From positions 1 through 64,000 of the forward strand of contig DATMAU010000064.1 in assembly GCA_035559775.1 (NCBI GenBank): DNA of 64,000 bases. The letters are read 5' to 3'. Shown in pieces: positions 63,828 through 64,000 of the stretch (its first letter is position 1; the number at the start of each line of letters is the position of its first letter). The DNA is from AG1 sp035559775. Its GTDB lineage: Archaea > Thermoproteota > Thermoprotei_A > Sulfolobales > AG1. The notes below the pieces were generated by a model, which was given only the letters and a program-made list of their open reading frames with translations, made no database searches and had not been told where the DNA came from. The position numbers and the translations under genes were made by a program.

Positions 63828-64000
63828 ATGAGGGGATATAGTGCTTTAATAACACTAGTCATAGTGTTATTCACTCTCCCCATATCAATCCATATCACCG
63901 TATTAGCCCAAAGCACCTCTAAACAGCCTACCATTATAGTCGATATCGTTGGTAACATTGATGGTGGGATGGTCTCCCTAGTCGAGAGGGCTGTGAAGAG
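63828..64000 (+). CDS. NfeD-like membrane serine protease, N-terminal end (cut by window end)
   Basis: Starts at ATG 63828 and is open to the last base (57 codons). A signal or anchor helix (residues 5-27, SALITLVIVLFTLPISIHITVL) is followed by PTIIVDIVGNIDGGMVSLVERAVK, which matches the beginning of the ClpP-class protease domain of NfeD proteins (idGxId...yleraie). A TATA box, TTTTATAC, lies 30-38 nt upstream. The rest of the gene is outside the window. Confidence 0.72.
   Translation, partial: MRGYSALITLVIVLFTLPISIHITVLAQSTSKQPTIIVDIVGNIDGGMVSLVERAVK

Overview
The window reads as a contiguous piece of a thermophilic crenarchaeal (Thermoproteota) chromosome. The sequence-level reasons are: archaeal-type ribosomal proteins S24e and S27ae next to Alba, a type II methionine aminopeptidase, the archaeal DUF1512 family, mevalonate kinase, heavy use of AGA/AGG and ATA codons, TATA boxes about 25 nt upstream of starts, and ribosome binding sites of the form TGAGGTGATC that match the usual archaeal 16S 3' end. 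I cannot name the genus. I saw no rRNA gene, tRNA gene or CRISPR array.

Region 1 (1-12643) is a catabolic block: the tail of one hydantoinase-B-like gene, hyuA, a second hyuB with a C-terminal zinc ribbon, a beta-hydroxyacid dehydrogenase, queE, an MmgE/PrpD gene, then an operon of two M29-like aminopeptidases, DUF917 and DUF1177, with aroM divergent from it. Region 2 (12716-16543) is an oligopeptide-type ABC transporter (two permeases and a membrane-anchored binding protein) without ATPases. Region 3 (16674-23326) holds a UbiA prenyltransferase, a YjbQ-family protein, a Na+/solute symporter with a small partner, two clearly broken genes (a dihydrodipicolinate synthase-family lyase and a BadF-type kinase) and a threonine dehydratase-like gene. 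Region 4 (23412-31034) repeats the theme of region 1: an M29-like peptidase plus DUF917, divergent from a complete five-gene Opp/Dpp transporter.

Region 5 (31158-35180) is a tetrapyrrole operon (hemB, hemL, hemC, cobA). Region 6 (35325-36918) contains two related copies of a GC-rich, probably non-coding element on either side of a peroxiredoxin gene; the second copy has about 50-nt terminal inverted repeats and abuts the rps24e promoter. Region 7 (36970-46176) is housekeeping: rps24e, rps27ae, alba, DUF1512, map, the phoU-pstBACS operon and a DUF58 protein. Region 8 (46471-53495) has cbiB, cobS, a moeA fusion and gatCAB. Region 9 (53829-64000) carries two small unknown genes, thrB, ilvE, an EamA transporter, an M20 peptidase, a large orphan N6-adenine DNA methylase, mvk and the start of an NfeD-like protease gene.

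The best candidate for an undescribed system is the twice-occurring DUF917 + M29-like peptidase + Opp transporter set together with HyuA/HyuB, DUF1177 and AroM. A reasonable inference is a pathway that imports and opens cyclic amide or hydantoin-like compounds or modified peptides; no substrate can be read from sequence. The second is the inverted-repeat element with its exactly conserved hairpin core.
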